Shown: positions 15,711 to 24,749 of the stretch, piece by piece
Numbering within the stretch: position 1 is the first letter of the stretch
Layout: each line of letters begins with the position of its first letter
NCBI RefSeq assembly: GCF_017308975.1
Contig: NZ_JADWPD010000027.1
Location: 62,001 to 126,000, forward strand
Reading direction: 5' to 3'
Length of the DNA: 64,000 nucleotides
DNA from: Amycolatopsis sp. MtRt-6
GTDB taxonomy: Bacteria; Actinomycetota; Actinomycetes; Mycobacteriales; Pseudonocardiaceae
Made by a program: the position numbers and the translations under genes
The notes under the pieces: generated by a model
Told to the model about the DNA's origin: nothing
The model's input: the letters and a program-made list of their open reading frames with translations, nothing else
The model's database searches: none

Positions 15711-18700
15711 GTGGAGACGTTCACGCTGGAGGATCGCTACCTGCGGGAAGCGGGGACCGTGCACCTGACCGGGGTTCAGGCGCTGATCCGGCTGCTGTTC
15801 GACCGCGTCCGCCACGACCGCGCGCGGGGCGGTGACCCCGCCGTCTTCGTCTCGGGCTACGAGGGCTCGCCGCTGGCCGGCTACGACCTCGAACTCGGGC
15901 GCCGCGCGACGCTGCTCGAGAAGCACGACGTCGTGCACCGGCCCGGGCTCAACGAAGAACTCGCCGCGACGTCGGTCATGGGCAGTCAGCTCGTCGCGGG
16001 GGCCGGCGCGAAACGAGGCGTCACCGGCTTCTGGTACGGCAAGGCACCCGGTCTCGACCGCGCCTCCGACGCCCTCCGGCACGCCAACCTGGCCGGTACC
16101 GACCCGCGCGGCGGCGCGGTCGCGCTCGTCGGCGACGACCCGAACGCGAAGTCCTCCACCGTGCCCTGCGCGTCCGAGCTCGCCCTCGCCGACCTCGCCA
16201 TTCCCGTGCTCTTCCCCGCCGACGCCCAGGACGTCCTCGACCTCGGGATGCACGCCGTGGAGCTGTCGCGGGCCAGCGGGTTGTGGACGTCGCTGAAGAT
16301 CGTCGCCAACGTCGCCGACGCCTCCGGCACCGCCACCGTCAGTCCACAGTGGAACTCACCCCGGATCGAAAACGGCTACCGGCACCAGCCGACGTCACGG
16401 CTGCTCGGCGCGAGTCTCGCCGAGCTGGAGCGCAGCCTCTTCACCGTCCGCCTCCCGCTGGTCCTCGACTACCTGCGCGCGAGCACCGTCAACCGGATCA
16501 CCGCAAGCGGGCCGGCCGACCGGATCGGCATCGTCTCCGCCGGGAAGTCCTACCTGGACCTCCAGCAGGCCCTGCGCACCCTCGGCCTGGACACCGGCAA
16601 GCACGGCATCCGCGTCCTCAAGCTCGGCGCGATCCACCCCCTCGACCCCGCGATCGTCCGCGAGTTCGCCGACGGCCTCGACGAGATCATCGTCGTCGAA
16701 GAGAAGCGCGCGTTCGTCGAAACCGCGCTCAAGGAGATCCTGTACGGACGAACGAACGCACCGAAGATCACCGGCAAGAAGGACCTCGACGGCCGCACGC
16801 TGTTCAGTGAGCTGGGCGAGCTGGACCCGGACGGCATCGCGACCGGGCTGGCGAAACGGCTGCCCGCGGGCATTCCGCAGGTCGACGCCTACCGAAACCG
16901 CCGCCGTCGCGAACGCATCGCCGTGCCGCTGCTCGCCCGCACGCCGTACTTCTGCTCGGGCTGCCCGCACAACTCGTCGACGAAGGTCCCGGAAGGCACC
17001 CTCGTCGGTGGCGGCATCGGCTGCCACACGATGGCCCTGTTCATGGAGCCCGACCAGGTCGGCACCGTCCTCGGCGTGACGCAGATGGGCGGCGAAGGCA
17101 CGCAGTGGATCGGCATGGCGCCGTTCGTCGAGGCCGGGCACTTCGTCCAGAACATCGGCGACGGCACCTTCACCCACTCCGGCAGCCTCGCGGTGCGCGC
17201 GGCGGTCGCCGCCGGCGTGAACATCACCTACAAGCTGCTCTACAACTCCGCCGTGGCGATGACCGGCGGTCAGGACGCGGTCGGCGGGCTGCCCGTCGAA
17301 AAGATCGCCCAGCTGCTGCTCCTGGAGGGCGCGAAACGGGTCGTGATCACCAGCGACGCCCCGGCGAAACACCGCAAGCCGCCCGCCGGTGTCGAGGTCC
17401 GCGACCGCGGCGAACTGCTGCGCACGCAAGAGGAACTGGCCGCGATCAAGGGCGTCACCGTGCTGATCCACGAGCAGGAGTGCGCCGCCGAGAAGCGCCG
17501 GAAACGCCGTCGCGGCAAGCAGACCGCGCCCGCGACGCGCGTGGTCGTCAACCAGCGCGTCTGCGAGGGCTGCGGCGACTGCGGCACCAAGTCGAACTGC
17601 CTGTCCGTGCAGCCCGTGGACACCGAGTTCGGCCGCAAGACGGCGATCCACCAGTCGTCGTGCAACGTCGACTACTCGTGCCTGGCCGGGGACTGCCCGT
17701 CGTTCGTCACCGTGGTGCCGTCCGGGAAGAAGCGGCGCCGCAAGGCCGCCGAGCTGGCTGCCGACGCGGTCCCCGCGCCGGAATCCGGCAAGCAGGACTT
17801 CACCGTGCGGATCACCGGGATCGGCGGCACCGGCGTGGTCACCGTGACGCAGATCCTCGCCACCGCCGCGGTCCTCGACGGGCGGCACGTCCGCACGCTC
17901 GACCAGACCGGCCTCGCGCAGAAGGGCGGCGCGGTCGTCTCCGACCTGAAGGTGACGGCGGCACCGGTCGAACAGGCGCCGAAGCTCGCCGCCGGCGAAT
18001 GCGACCTCTACCTCGCCTGCGACGCCCTCGTCGGCGCGGACGCGGCGAACCTCGGGGTCGCCGACCCGGCCCGCACGACCGCCGTCGTCTCCACGACCGA
18101 GGTCCCGACCGGCCGGATGGTCGTCGACACGACGGTGTCCTTCCCGGACCCCGGCAGCGTGCTCGCGCCGATCGAATCCGCGGCGAAGCGCACGGTGTCA
18201 CTGGACGCGCGCGGCCTGGCCGAGGAGTTCTTCGACGACGACCAGTTCGCCAACGTGCTGCAGCTCGGCGCCGCGTTCCAGACCGGCGCGATCCCGCTGC
18301 CGGCGTCGGTGCTCGAACGCGCCATCGAGCTCAACGGCACCCAGGTCGCCGCGAACCTGCAGGCGTTCCGCCGCGGCCGCCTGGCCGTCGCCGAGCCCCC
18401 GGCGGAAGCCCCGGAGCCCGCGATGACGGAGCCGCACCCGATGCGAGCCCTGGTGCACGCCGAGCCCGGCTCCGAGCTGGCGCGGCTGCTCGACATCCGG
18501 ATCCCCGAGCTGGTCGCCTACCAGGACAAGGCCTACGCTCGCGCGTTCGCGGAGTTCGTCGAGCGGGTGCGAGTGCTGGAAGACGGGCCGACGGAGATCA
18601 CCGAGGCCGTCGCGAAGCACCTGTACAAGCTCATGGCGTACAAGGACGAGTACGAGGTCGCCCGGCTGTCGCTGGACCCGGCGTTCACGGCCGGCCTCGA

Positions 18701-19073
18701 GGAGCAGTTCGGCGCGGGCACGAAGTACGCCTACCGGCTGCACCCACCGGTCCTGCGGGCGCTCGGGATGCGGCGCAAGATCAGCCTCGGCCCGTGGTTC
18801 CGGCCGGCGTTCCGGCTGCTCCACGCGCTGCGGCGGCTGCGCGGCACCCCCTTCGACCCGTTCGGCCGCGCCGAGGTGCGCAAGGTCGAGCGCGCGCTGA
18901 TCGAGGACTACCGCAGCGTGGTCCTGGAGGCGTTGCGGGCCGGGGACGCCGGCAAAGCGCGGGCCCTGGCCGAGCTGCCCGATCTCGTCCGCGGCTACGA
19001 AGACGTCAAGCTCGCCAACGTGGTCAGGTACCGGGAGCGGCAGGCCGAGGTCCTCACGCCCGCAGGTAGCTGA
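15711..19073 (+). CDS. Fused indolepyruvate ferredoxin oxidoreductase
   Basis: 1120 residues. Order: an IorA-like transketolase region (about 1-600, with the ThDP-binding part around residues 430-560), a cysteine cluster beginning C-E-G-C-G-D-C-G-T-K-S-N-C near residue 619 that would hold a [4Fe-4S] centre, an IorB-like gamma domain with G-I-G-G-T-G-V-V near 703 and Q-T-G-L-A-Q-K-G-G, and a C-terminal DUF6537-type region to the end. The single-chain form is the one used by aerobic bacteria to convert indolepyruvate and phenylpyruvate to acyl-CoAs with ferredoxin. An Lrp regulator is divergent. No ferredoxin gene is adjacent. The last 20 bp overlap the convergent response-regulator gene. Confidence 0.93.
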   Translation: METFTLEDRYLREAGTVHLTGVQALIRLLFDRVRHDRARGGDPAVFVSGYEGSPLAGYDLELGRRATLLEKHDVVHRPGLNEELAATSVMGSQLVAGAGAKRGVTGFWYGKAPGLDRASDALRHANLAGTDPRGGAVALVGDDPNAKSSTVPCASELALADLAIPVLFPADAQDVLDLGMHAVELSRASGLWTSLKIVANVADASGTATVSPQWNSPRIENGYRHQPTSRLLGASLAELERSLFTVRLPLVLDYLRASTVNRITASGPADRIGIVSAGKSYLDLQQALRTLGLDTGKHGIRVLKLGAIHPLDPAIVREFADGLDEIIVVEEKRAFVETALKEILYGRTNAPKITGKKDLDGRTLFSELGELDPDGIATGLAKRLPAGIPQVDAYRNRRRRERIAVPLLARTPYFCSGCPHNSSTKVPEGTLVGGGIGCHTMALFMEPDQVGTVLGVTQMGGEGTQWIGMAPFVEAGHFVQNIGDGTFTHSGSLAVRAAVAAGVNITYKLLYNSAVAMTGGQDAVGGLPVEKIAQLLLLEGAKRVVITSDAPAKHRKPPAGVEVRDRGELLRTQEELAAIKGVTVLIHEQECAAEKRRKRRRGKQTAPATRVVVNQRVCEGCGDCGTKSNCLSVQPVDTEFGRKTAIHQSSCNVDYSCLAGDCPSFVTVVPSGKKRRRKAAELAADAVPAPESGKQDFTVRITGIGGTGVVTVTQILATAAVLDGRHVRTLDQTGLAQKGGAVVSDLKVTAAPVEQAPKLAAGECDLYLACDALVGADAANLGVADPARTTAVVSTTEVPTGRMVVDTTVSFPDPGSVLAPIESAAKRTVSLDARGLAEEFFDDDQFANVLQLGAAFQTGAIPLPASVLERAIELNGTQVAANLQAFRRGRLAVAEPPAEAPEPAMTEPHPMRALVHAEPGSELARLLDIRIPELVAYQDKAYARAFAEFVERVRVLEDGPTEITEAVAKHLYKLMAYKDEYEVARLSLDPAFTAGLEEQFGAGTKYAYRLHPPVLRALGMRRKISLGPWFRPAFRLLHALRRLRGTPFDPFGRAEVRKVERALIEDYRSVVLEALRAGDAGKARALAELPDLVRGYEDVKLANVVRYRERQAEVLTPAGS

Positions 19074-19680
19074 GCATCGCCTGGGCGCCGTCGGGGACGC
19101 GCAGCTTCGTGCTGACGTCCCCGGCGTGCCGGCGCGCCGCGGCGGTGCCGATGCCGAGCAGCCGCCCGATCGTCGGCACCGAATGCCCCTCGGCCAGCAA
19201 CGCCACGACCTCGCGCTCGCGAGCGGTGAGCGTCGCCACCGGGTCGCCGGGCCGGGGCCGGGCCAGCTGGACCGCCACCACGTCCCGGTCGAGGACCGTG
19301 CCGCCGGCGGCGACGCGCCGCAGGGCGTCGAGGAACTCCTCGGGCCTGCCGACGCGCTCCTTGAGCAGGTACCCCGCTCCCCCGCCGCCCGCGGCCAGGA
19401 GGTCGCCCGCGTAACCGTCTTCGACGAACGCCGACAGCGCGAGGATCGCCAGGCCCGGCACCCGGCGCCGGGCTTCGAGGGCGGCTTGGAGCCCTTCGTC
19501 GGTGAACGTCGGCGGCATCCGGACGTCGACGACGGCCAGGTCCGGTGCCACGTCCTCGACCGACGTCACCAGGTCGCCGGGATGGTCGACGGCGGCGACG
19601 ACCTCGAACCCCTCGCTGCGCAGGAGCAGCACCAGCCCTTCGCGCAGCAGAGCGTCGTCCTCCGCGATCACGATCCGCAC
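19054..19680 (-). CDS. LuxR/NarL-family response regulator
   Basis: 208 residues. A receiver domain (acidic pocket E7-D8-D9, phosphorylation site Asp52 in V-V-D-V-R-M-P, Lys in Y-L-L-K-E) is followed by a short linker and a LuxR helix-turn-helix (about 145-205, L-T-A-R-E-R-E-V-V-A-L-L-A-E-G). The DNA-binding recognition helix is slightly unusual (G-T-A-A-A-R-R-H). No classical sensor kinase is beside it; the upstream gene encodes an ATPase-fold protein that may be its partner. Confidence 0.9.
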   Translation of the reverse strand: MRIVIAEDDALLREGLVLLLRSEGFEVVAAVDHPGDLVTSVEDVAPDLAVVDVRMPPTFTDEGLQAALEARRRVPGLAILALSAFVEDGYAGDLLAAGGGGAGYLLKERVGRPEEFLDALRRVAAGGTVLDRDVVAVQLARPRPGDPVATLTAREREVVALLAEGHSVPTIGRLLGIGTAAARRHAGDVSTKLRVPDGAQAMLSYLRA

Positions 19681-19744
19681 GCGGCTGCCTCCTCGCGTCC
19701 ACGTCAGCCCCTGCCTGGATGCACGGACGCGCGGGCGAGCGGGT

Positions 19745-20251
19745 TCAGCTCTGGCCGGACCAGCCGCTCAGCCGGGTCAGCAGGCGTTCCAGGACCTCCG
19801 GGTCCGCGGCCACCGGATCGCCGGAGACGGGCTCGTCGACGAGCGTCCGGCGGTCCTGGCGCCGCGGCAGGCGCACCTGCCGCGCGGTCATCCCGCCCGG
19901 CAGCGGCAGTTCGCACCAGGTGGTGCGGCCGCCGCCGTCGGCGGGCGAGACGCCCAGCCGCTCGCCGGGCCGGGCCGGGGTGTCCGGCCGGCCCGGGACG
20001 TCGTCGTCGACCTCGATCGAGAGCACTTCGGCGCGCAGCCGCAGCCGCAGCGTGACGAAGGCAGGCGCCTTCGGGTCACTGGCGTCGATCACGGCGCCGA
20101 CCAGCCGTTTCGCGGTGGCTGTCACCTGCTCAAGCATCGGCAGCAGGGACCAGTCGGTGAGAATCAGGCGGACGAACAGCTCGGTGACCGGCAGCGCGCT
20201 GGGCTGCGCGACGAGCCGGATGTCGTCCATCTGGGAGGTGTGCGCGCTCAA
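19745..20251 (-). CDS. ATP-binding (HATPase-fold) regulatory protein, tentative
   Basis: 168 residues from a TTG start, chosen because GAGGAAGG lies 6 bases before it; an ATG 21 bases further in has no ribosome binding site. The region L-P-V-T-E-L-F-V-R-L then a helix and a beta-rich segment L-R-L-R-L-R-A-E-V-L-S-I-E-V-D-D-D resembles the RsbW-like HATPase fold of Streptomyces regulatory proteins, but the glycine boxes are weak. It is 64 bp upstream of the response-regulator gene in the same direction, so the pair may act together. Low certainty on function. Confidence 0.55.
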   Translation of the reverse strand: MSAHTSQMDDIRLVAQPSALPVTELFVRLILTDWSLLPMLEQVTATAKRLVGAVIDASDPKAPAFVTLRLRLRAEVLSIEVDDDVPGRPDTPARPGERLGVSPADGGGRTTWCELPLPGGMTARQVRLPRRQDRRTLVDEPVSGDPVAADPEVLERLLTRLSGWSGQS

Positions 20252-20429
20252 ACCCGACCTTCCTCGCCCCGGCGCGGCCCGTGCCGCACCACGTCAGTCC
20301 GCCCGCCGCGGCACGGTACCGCCCGCGCCGCGCGTTGCTGCCGTCGGGGCCATGGGTGAGCTGCTCGAAGCACCGGTTGCGCGACGCCCTGCCGGTGTGT
20401 TCGACGCAGCTCACCTGGTCGGGCGGTCT

Positions 20430-21071
20430 TCAGACCCGGGCGGGGACCCACAGCTCGTCGATGGCGCGTTCCGCCGCCGCGAGGCTTTCCTCGGCGAGCG
20501 GGACGAGGTCGGCCATCGCCGGGCGGACCGCCGCCAGCGTCAGCTCCGCCGTGATGAAGCGCGGCTCCAGGCCGGTCAGGGAAACGCCGTGCGGAAGCCA
20601 CTGCTGCGCGTGGTCCCAGCCCGCGCGGGGCGTGCCGTCGCCGTAGCCGCCGCCCCGGCTGGCCAGCACGACGAACTCGCGGCCGCCGAGCAGGCCGGTG
20701 TAGGTCTCGGGGTCGATCGAAAGACCCGGGGCGATGAGGTGGTCGACCCAGGTCTTCACGCTGCTCGGCGGGCCGAAGTTGTACAGCGGCAGGCCGAGCA
20801 GCACGGTGTCGGCGGCCTTGACCTCCTCGACGATTTCGGCGGTCCGCGCCCAGACCGCCGCCTGCTCCGGAGTGTGCTGCTCCGGCGGGACCTGGGCGGC
20901 CAGGCCACTCGCCGCGTCGTGGTGCGGGAGGGGGTCCGCGCCCAGGTCGCGGTAGGTGACCGTGCCTTCCGGGTGCGCCGACCGCCACGCGGCCGCGGCC
21001 CGCGCGCTGAGCCGCCGGCTCACCGAGGCGTCGCCCTGGATGCTCGAGTCGATGTGCAGGAGATGTGCCAT
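20430..21071 (-). CDS. FMN-dependent NADH-azoreductase / NAD(P)H oxidoreductase
   Basis: 213 residues from the ATG at 21071 (another in-frame ATG at 21083 is possible). The flavodoxin-like fold is clear: H-I-D-S-S-I-Q-G-D-A-S-V-S-R at the N-terminus binds FMN phosphate, and P-L-Y-N-F-G-P-P-S-S-V-K-T-W-V-D-H contacts the flavin ring; the C-terminal Y-T-G-L-L-G-G-R-E segment is typical of AzoR. It reduces quinones or azo compounds with NADH. A MarR gene is divergent, the usual partner for quinone or electrophile stress, with a CTATTGATAG palindrome between them. Confidence 0.9.
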   Translation of the reverse strand: MAHLLHIDSSIQGDASVSRRLSARAAAAWRSAHPEGTVTYRDLGADPLPHHDAASGLAAQVPPEQHTPEQAAVWARTAEIVEEVKAADTVLLGLPLYNFGPPSSVKTWVDHLIAPGLSIDPETYTGLLGGREFVVLASRGGGYGDGTPRAGWDHAQQWLPHGVSLTGLEPRFITAELTLAAVRPAMADLVPLAEESLAAAERAIDELWVPARV

Positions 21072-21108
21072 GTCGTTAGCCATCCATAGATCGTTGGTGT
21101 AGTACAAA

Positions 21109-21118
21109 CTATTGATAG
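21109..21118. promoter_or_regulatory. Candidate MarR operator CTATTGATAG
   Basis: A perfect 4+4 palindrome in the 82-bp divergent region of the azoreductase and MarR genes, 24 bp before the TATACT -10 of marR and 36-38 bp before the azoreductase starts. Related ATAGATCGTTGG and ACCGTTGG stretches flank it. Candidate only. Confidence 0.4.
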
Positions 21119-21153
21119 CACATCGACCGTTGGGGCGGCCATATACTGGGCAC

Positions 21154-21624
21154 ATGACCTCGCTCCCGGTCGTCAACCAGCCCCCGCACCGCTGCGGCGC
21201 GCTGGTCGACCACCTCGCGCGCCGGCTGCGGCTGCGCAGCGAGTCGGTGCTGGCTCCGCTCGGGCTGCGGCCGCGCCACCTGATCGCCCTCACGGTGCTG
21301 CGTGACAGGGGCGGCAGCTCCCAGCAGGACCTGGCGAAGATCCTGGAAATGGACAGCACGAACGTGGTCACCCTGCTCAACGAGCTGGAGACCGAGAACC
21401 TGGTCGAGCGCCGCCGGTCACCCGCCGACCGACGGCGGCACCTGGTCGAGCTGACCGACGTCGGCGCGAAGCTGCTGGCGCGCGCCGAATTCGCCCTCAC
21501 GGCAGTCGAAGACGAGGTGTTCAGCGGGCTGAGCGACGACCAGCGCGAGACGCTCTACACGCTCCTGCAGCAGGCGGCGAGCAAGACGGCCACGGAAGCC
21601 TGCCGGGAACCGCGGCCCTGCTGA
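21154..21624 (+). CDS. MarR-family regulator
   Basis: 156 residues. The winged helix is plain: S-Q-Q-D-L-A-K-I-L-E-M-D-S-T-N-V-V-T-L-L-N-E-L recognition segment and the wing R-R-S-P-A-D-R-R-R-H. The ATG at 21154 is 6 bases after a TATACT -10 box, so the mRNA is probably leaderless; an in-frame ATG at 21112 would extend the protein across the promoter and is rejected. A single Cys at the very C-terminus and one near residue 14 could sense electrophiles, but this is speculation. Likely represses itself and the azoreductase. Confidence 0.9.
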   Translation: MTSLPVVNQPPHRCGALVDHLARRLRLRSESVLAPLGLRPRHLIALTVLRDRGGSSQQDLAKILEMDSTNVVTLLNELETENLVERRRSPADRRRHLVELTDVGAKLLARAEFALTAVEDEVFSGLSDDQRETLYTLLQQAASKTATEACREPRPC

Positions 21625-21628
21625 GCCC

Positions 21629-22240
21629 TCAGGCGCCGGCGATGTCCCGCGCCAGCTGCCGCGCTTCCGGCAAGGTGAACTTCCCGGTGATCTGCGCGGC
21701 GCCGTCGGTGATGGCGGACTGGATCTCCGGCGCGGTGAGCACGCGGCTCTTCACGACCATCGCGACCTGCTTGCCGACGTTGCTTCCGGTCCACTCCGCC
21801 CACGTCCGCGCCCCGGACGCGGTGAAGCTGAGGGCGACGAGGGCACCGCCCGACGCCGCCTCGAAGCGGGCTTCCACCCAGCCGACGTCCGCGCCGCTGA
21901 GGAAGGCCGGGCCGAGGATGTACCGGGTGCCCTGCGCGGGGTCGCAGCTGACCAGCGGAAGCGCCGGGTCGTCGCGGCCGTCCAGGGCGTCCGGCTCGCC
22001 CGGCGCGCAGGGCAGCGCCCGCGCGGCGGCCTCCTGGGTGGCCCGGTTCGTGCTTTGCCGCTGACCCGGCGAGCCGGCCGCCGGCCCGGCCGGCAGCTCG
22101 CTCAGCACCGGACGGAACCGCAACCGCGTCCCGTCCTCGATGGCGAAGCCGTCTTGGGCCGGATGGGCGTCGCCGGGCACCTCGCCCCGGCACCCGGCGA
22201 CGACAGCGAGGACAGCGACGGCGGCGAGGAGGATGCGCAC
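21629..22240 (-). CDS. Lipoprotein with SecDF P1-head subdomain
   Basis: 203 residues with a signal peptide and lipobox V-V-A-G-C (Cys17). Residues about 125-200 (N-V-G-K-Q-V-A-M-V-V-K-S-R-V then I-T-D-G-A-A-Q-I-T-G-K-F-T) match the SecDF P1-head fold, here without any membrane channel. Stand-alone proteins of this type are common in actinomycetes; their job is unknown. It converges on marR with a 4-bp gap and is followed upstream by the CPBP gene. Confidence 0.82.
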   Translation of the reverse strand: MRILLAAVAVLAVVAGCRGEVPGDAHPAQDGFAIEDGTRLRFRPVLSELPAGPAAGSPGQRQSTNRATQEAAARALPCAPGEPDALDGRDDPALPLVSCDPAQGTRYILGPAFLSGADVGWVEARFEAASGGALVALSFTASGARTWAEWTGSNVGKQVAMVVKSRVLTAPEIQSAITDGAAQITGKFTLPEARQLARDIAGA

Positions 22241-22246
22241 AACCGT

Positions 22247-22861
22247 TCATCCTGGCGGGTGGGCACCGGCCGAGTCGAGCGTTTCGGGCGGAAAGAGCCG
22301 CGGCAGGAAGCCGAGCATCAACGCCGACCACGCCACGTGCGTGAGCAGCGGCGCCTGCACCCCGCCCGACCGGCCGCGCTGCCACGCGAACAGCGTCCCC
22401 ATCACCGCCGACGCCAGCACCAGCGCGGGGTTCCGGGTCGCCGTCGTGGACAGCACGTACACCGCCGTGGAAACCCGCGCACCCGCCGCGTCGTAGAGCG
22501 CGCCGCGGAAGAACACCTCTTCCGCCGCGCCCGTGAGCAGCGTCGTCGCCGCCACCGTGGCCGTCGGCCCGCGGTGGGCGTGGTCCAGCACGCCGGCGAT
22601 CGCCCGGCGCAGCGGCGGGACGCGGCGGGCGACCAGCGCGCACCCGTAGAACACGCCGAAGGCGGCGGCACCCGCGGCCACCGGCTGAACGACGTCCCGG
22701 CGGCCCCGCGGCACCGGACCGGCCGCCCGGGCCCCGGCGAGCCACGTCGCCGCGACCGACGCCGTGAGCGCGTGGAAGCGGCCTGATCCGGGGCTGCTGG
22801 CCAGTGACGCGCCGAGCAGCGCGGACCCGGCGGCGGTCACCGCGGCGAGGACCGGCTTCAC
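22247..22861 (-). CDS. CPBP-family intramembrane protease
   Basis: 204 residues from a GTG overlapping the stop of the upstream NAD(P)-binding gene (GTGA). The motif E-E-V-F-F-R-G (about residue 112) and a later T-H-V-A-W-S His motif are the conserved glutamate/arginine and histidine boxes of the CPBP (Abi/CAAX) family. Several hydrophobic helices surround them. These proteins are thought to be membrane proteases or, in some cases, scaffold proteins; the substrate is not known. Confidence 0.85.
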   Translation of the reverse strand: MKPVLAAVTAAGSALLGASLASSPGSGRFHALTASVAATWLAGARAAGPVPRGRRDVVQPVAAGAAAFGVFYGCALVARRVPPLRRAIAGVLDHAHRGPTATVAATTLLTGAAEEVFFRGALYDAAGARVSTAVYVLSTTATRNPALVLASAVMGTLFAWQRGRSGGVQAPLLTHVAWSALMLGFLPRLFPPETLDSAGAHPPG

Positions 22862-23748
22862 GCGCTCCGCCTGCTCTTCGCGCGCTCGCCCAGCGCCTGC
22901 AGGACGGCTTCGTCGTACCCCATCGGCTCGAACTCGACGATCCGGCGGATCGCGTCGTCGCGGACGACGACCTCGTTGGTCATCGAGTCGACCAGCGTCC
23001 GCCCGGTGGTGACGTCGATGTCCGTCACCAGCGAAAGCCAGTACGACGACAGGCGCGGGGACAGCAGCGGCACCGGCAGGATCAGCAGCGGCCTGCCTTC
23101 GATCGCCGCCACCCGCCGCAGCATGTCCCGGTATGCCAGCACTTCCGGGCCGCCGACGTCGAACGTCCGCCCGGCGGCCTCCGGGTGGTCGAGGACGCCG
23201 ACCAGGTAGCGGACGATGTCGGCGACGGCGATCGGCTGGGTCCGCGTGTCCACCCAGCGCGGGGTCACCATCGCCGGCAGGTGCTCGACCAGCTGCCGGG
23301 TGAGCTCCCACGACGTGCCGCCGTGCCCGATCACGATGCCGGCGCGCAGCACCGTCACCGGCACGCCGGTCTCCCCCAGCAGCCGCTCGACCTCGCGCCG
23401 GCTGGCCAGGTGGGCCGACAGCGCATCGTCGTCGTCGCCGAGCCCGCCGAGGTAGACGATCCGGCGCAGGCCCGCGCCGGCTCTCGCGAAGGCTCGCGCG
23501 GCGTCGGCGTCACGGCGCTCGAAGTCCGCGCTGTCGAGTGAATGCACGAGGTAGTAGGCGGCTTCGACGCCTTTGAGCGCGTCACGCAGGGATCCGACGT
23601 CGGCGACGTCGCCGCGGACGGCTTTCCCCGCGCCGCGGTACTTCGCGGGGTGGCGGGTCATCGCGAGCACCTCGTGGCCGGCCGCCTCCAGCGCCGGGCA
23701 CAGGCGGCTGCCGACGAACCCCGACGCCCCCGCCACCAGCACCCGCAT
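22858..23748 (-). CDS. NAD(P)-binding nucleoside-diphosphate-sugar-epimerase-like protein
   Basis: 296 residues from the ATG at 23748. The Rossmann motif G-A-S-G-F-V-G-S-R is at residues 7-15, with an atypical short-chain dehydrogenase layout (V-H-S-L, Y-L-G-G-L-G, R-A-G-I-V-I-G-H-G) as in the NmrA/Ycf39 and TMR-like group rather than classical SDRs; the tyrosine of YxxxK is absent. This group binds NAD(P)H and often lacks clear catalysis. It overlaps the CPBP gene. Confidence 0.85.
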   Translation of the reverse strand: MRVLVAGASGFVGSRLCPALEAAGHEVLAMTRHPAKYRGAGKAVRGDVADVGSLRDALKGVEAAYYLVHSLDSADFERRDADAARAFARAGAGLRRIVYLGGLGDDDDALSAHLASRREVERLLGETGVPVTVLRAGIVIGHGGTSWELTRQLVEHLPAMVTPRWVDTRTQPIAVADIVRYLVGVLDHPEAAGRTFDVGGPEVLAYRDMLRRVAAIEGRPLLILPVPLLSPRLSSYWLSLVTDIDVTTGRTLVDSMTNEVVVRDDAIRRIVEFEPMGYDEAVLQALGERAKSRRSA

Positions 23749-23758
23749 GCCCACGACG

Positions 23759-24676
23759 TTAGCCGGGGAGGTCGGTGCGCGCAGGCCTTCCGCCGCCGGC
23801 GAAGCAGACCGCCGCGACCACTCCCGCGCACCCGACCAGCTGCGTCCACCCGGGCGTCTCGCCGAGCAGGCCGATGCCGAGCAGCACCGCACCGACCGGC
23901 TGCAGCAGCATCAGCGTCGCCCCGGTGGTGGCCGGCATCCGCGGCAGCGCGGCGGAGATGAGCAGCCAGCCCGCCAGCTGGCCGACGCCGGCCAGCGCGA
24001 CCAGCCAGCCGAACGCGGACCAGCCCGGCGTCAGGTCGAGCGTGCCGGTCGGAACGCCGAGCACGACGGCGACCACGCCGGCGGACACCGTGGCCAGCAC
24101 CAGCGAGTGCGCCTGCGTGCCGGTGCCGCCGCTGAGCCGGATCAGGAAGAGGTAACCCGCGTACCCGGCGCCGGCCAGCAGCGCCGCGACGGCGCCGGTG
24201 ACCGGGTCCGGGCCGAACGAGCCGGTGCCGGCGAACCCGCCGGCCAGCACGATCCCGCCGAGGAGCACGGGCACGGCGCCGAGGAACCGCTTGGACGGCC
24301 GCTCGGCCAGGAACGCGAACGCCAGCAGCGGCACGATCACCACCTGCACGGCGAGGAGCACGGTCGCGATGCCGGCGCCGACCCGCGGGATCGCTTCGCC
24401 CCAGAGCACGAAGTCCAGGCCGAGCCCGATGCCGGCCAGCAGCGGGAAGACCACGCGGCGGCGGGTCGCCGGGCCGGCCTTCCGCCGTTCCCGCCCGGCC
24501 AGCAGGAGCAGCACGGGCAGCGCGAGCAGGCAGCGCCAGAACGCGCTCGTGCTGCCGCTGACGTGCGAAACCTTGATGAAGACCGACGACAGCGAGATGC
24601 AGAGGCAGCCGAGCGCGGCGAGCAGCCGCGGGTCGAGGCGGCGGGTGGACGCCGGGGCGGGAGCGGTCGTGAGCAC
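23759..24676 (-). CDS. EamA/DMT-family transporter
   Basis: 305 residues with ten hydrophobic helices arranged as two five-helix EamA repeats. The N-terminal cytoplasmic stretch is short. The GTG at 24676 is preferred over further upstream in-frame codons because these run into the promoter of the divergent LysR gene. DMT exporters move amino acids or metabolites out of the cell; a divergent LysR regulator, as here, is a common pairing. Confidence 0.88.
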   Translation of the reverse strand: MLTTAPAPASTRRLDPRLLAALGCLCISLSSVFIKVSHVSGSTSAFWRCLLALPVLLLLAGRERRKAGPATRRRVVFPLLAGIGLGLDFVLWGEAIPRVGAGIATVLLAVQVVIVPLLAFAFLAERPSKRFLGAVPVLLGGIVLAGGFAGTGSFGPDPVTGAVAALLAGAGYAGYLFLIRLSGGTGTQAHSLVLATVSAGVVAVVLGVPTGTLDLTPGWSAFGWLVALAGVGQLAGWLLISAALPRMPATTGATLMLLQPVGAVLLGIGLLGETPGWTQLVGCAGVVAAVCFAGGGRPARTDLPG

Positions 24677-24749
24677 GGCTCCAGCGTGCGGGCGGCAACT
24701 GTCAAGGACAAGCGAATGTTTCTGCGTGGAATTCGGTAGCATCCCTACC

